From Onchocerca lupi (lineage: Eukaryota > Nematoda > Chromadorea > Rhabditida > Onchocercidae), in contig JAOVVO010000009.1 of NCBI GenBank assembly GCA_028564675.1, positions 310,001-374,000 of the forward strand: a DNA stretch of 64,000 bases, written 5' to 3'. Below, one piece after another: positions 63,201-64,000 of the stretch. Each line of letters opens with the position of its first letter. Position 1 is the first letter of the stretch. The notes under the pieces were generated by a model. That model was not told the origin of the DNA. It saw nothing but the letters and a program-made list of their open reading frames with translations, and made no database searches. The position numbers and the translations under genes are program-made.

Positions 63201-64000
63201 TAAACACAGTTTTCATAAAAATTCGAACAGTGCAATATACGTAAGCAGTTTAAAAACTAAGTCAACCAAAATATCTCCCTCACTTTTAAATTAGAAAATC
63301 CACATGAAAGCAACAATAATAAAACCTGTCTCTGAGAATCATTGAAATAGGCTGGAACTGTGACAACAGCATTGTGAACAGTTGTGCCCAAGTAGCTTTC
63401 CGCTGTTTCTTTCATTTTCATCAAAACATATGCGCCGACCTAAAATAAAATTTCATTAAGTTTAGACAGCATTATATCACAGATTTGAAAACTATTATAT
63501 TCAGCCATTGAACTGCACAATTATTACTCACAAATTACTCACCTGAGATGGTGAATACATTTTGCCTTGCGCTTCCACCCAAGCATCACCATTGGATGCA
63601 CGAACAATTTTAAATGGAACCACCTTTCTAGAAAATGCAAATAATAGTTAATGTAGACAATTCATGAGTTTATTATTCCAGATTTTGAAGAGTGGATTCA
63701 GTTCTTGAGTTACGACTCGAAATTTCAATTCTTGAATTTCGGCGAAGGAGTAGTATCCAAAAATCCATATGAATATAATTAAAGTGCTATGTTTAAATCA
63801 CATATCATCCAAGAAATTGCTCTGCGAAAGTAATTTTACGACACTTGATCAGGAAAAACTAACACATCTTTTTGCACTTCCGGATCATCAAAACGTCGTC
63901 CAATCAACCGCTTGGTAGCGTAAAGTGTGTTCTGTGAATTCGTAACCGCTTGTCGTTTTGCTGGTGCACCAACTAACCTTTCTCCGTCTTTGGTAAATGC
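60259..64000 (-). CDS. hsp-6: Mitochondrial Hsp70 (mortalin/HSP-6), C-terminal 588 aa, 5' end off window
   Basis: Twelve visible minus-strand exons: 63866-64000 (continues), 63543-63623, 63326-63439, 63047-63153, 62709-62892, 62163-62444, 61706-61933, 61416-61520, 61229-61346, 60945-61132, 60423-60594 and 60259-60311. It is the ATP-driven matrix chaperone for import and folding. Seen: the nucleotide-binding domain motifs VPAYFNDSQRQATKDAG, YDLGGGTFD and ILLVGGMTRMPKVQQTV; the linker LLLDVTPLSLGIET; the substrate-binding domain (FSTAADGQTQVEI, GIPPAPRGVPQIEVTFDID); and the helical lid. The mitochondrial rather than cytosolic or ER class is shown by NTLYATKRLIGRRFDD, the QSSGGL-like RSSGGLSKDQIEN, and a C-terminus ending in Glu/Lys without EEVD or KDEL. 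One intron clearly, and a second possibly, use GC donors. The mitochondrial presequence lies right of the window. Confidence 0.95.
60312..60422 (-). other. GC-AG intron of mitochondrial Hsp70
   Basis: The donor reads GGGCG-GCAAGT, the classic GC-donor consensus, and the acceptor is ATCTCCAG. With it the tail reads as an acidic/basic C-terminus (AEEPKKEESK) typical of mitochondrial Hsp70. The alternative GT four bases further into the intron puts the last exon in another frame and ends in an unrelated Ser/Arg tail. Confidence 0.75.
62489..62523. repeat. Poly(A) tract in an Hsp70 intron
   Basis: Near-continuous A run on the plus strand (poly(T) in transcript sense), about 45 nt from the exon starting at 62444. 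It may act as an extended pyrimidine tract for that acceptor, or be simple low-complexity sequence. Confidence 0.8.

Noticed and set aside
1..64000. Search for tRNA, rRNA, spliced-leader genes and CRISPR-like arrays
   Set aside because: No cloverleaf with a TTCGA-type loop, no rRNA-like conserved block, no spliced-leader gene sequence and no regularly spaced repeats were noticed by eye. A covariance-model scan would be needed to exclude small RNAs.

Overview
The window is eukaryotic: AT-rich DNA, genes cut into many small exons by mostly short introns with a T-rich AG acceptor, and long gene-poor stretches full of A/T homopolymers. The gene set (phospholipase C-beta, a two-pore potassium channel, an NK-2 homeobox gene, a DSL-type Notch-ligand relic, mitochondrial Hsp70, an E-domain molybdenum cofactor enzyme) is metazoan. 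Gene architecture and protein style fit a nematode, possibly a filarial/spirurid one; the species cannot be fixed from sequence alone. Exon coordinates were placed by eye from splice signals, reading phase and family knowledge. For the three long minus-strand genes and the E-domain gene, the exon phases close without a break from start to stop (or to the window edge).

Layout. 0.1-1.9 kb: 3'-ward part of a WD40-repeat gene (minus). 2.4-3.5 kb: weak candidate gene (plus). 3.7 kb: a short element with inverted ends, also present at 13.2 and 56.6 kb. 6.0-7.7 kb: unrecognised multi-pass membrane protein (minus, 5 exons). 12.2-16.3 kb: NK-2 class homeobox transcription factor (plus). 17.3-28.9 kb: complete PLC-beta gene, 29 exons, about 1117 aa (minus). 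29-37.6 kb: gene desert. 37.6-42.2 kb: two-pore-domain K+ channel, 11 exons, about 625 aa (minus). 45.2-46.0 kb: coding-looking plus-strand stretch of unknown identity. 48.1-49.1 kb: broken DSL/EGF Notch-ligand gene (minus). 49.3-50.7 and 54.0-56.2 kb: two decayed Helitron transposons, both minus. 51.6-58.0 kb: intact gephyrin E-domain/MoeA gene (plus, 10 exons, about 433 aa) whose intron 7 carries the second Helitron. 60.3-64.0 kb: mitochondrial Hsp70 (minus), running off the right edge.

Biology. The intact genes are independent housekeeping, signalling or developmental genes, with no operon-like spacing among those placed. PLC-beta (Gq signalling) and the K2P channel are both typical neuronal/muscle excitability genes, but their adjacency is not evidence of a functional link. 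The most interesting part is 48-57 kb. There, rolling-circle transposons appear to have truncated a Notch-ligand gene, expanded an intron of a conserved enzyme gene by about 3.1 kb, and left two copies with roughly complementary internal deletions. A second theme is non-canonical splicing: one or two GC-AG introns in the Hsp70 gene and one in the K+ channel are demanded by reading phase or homology.
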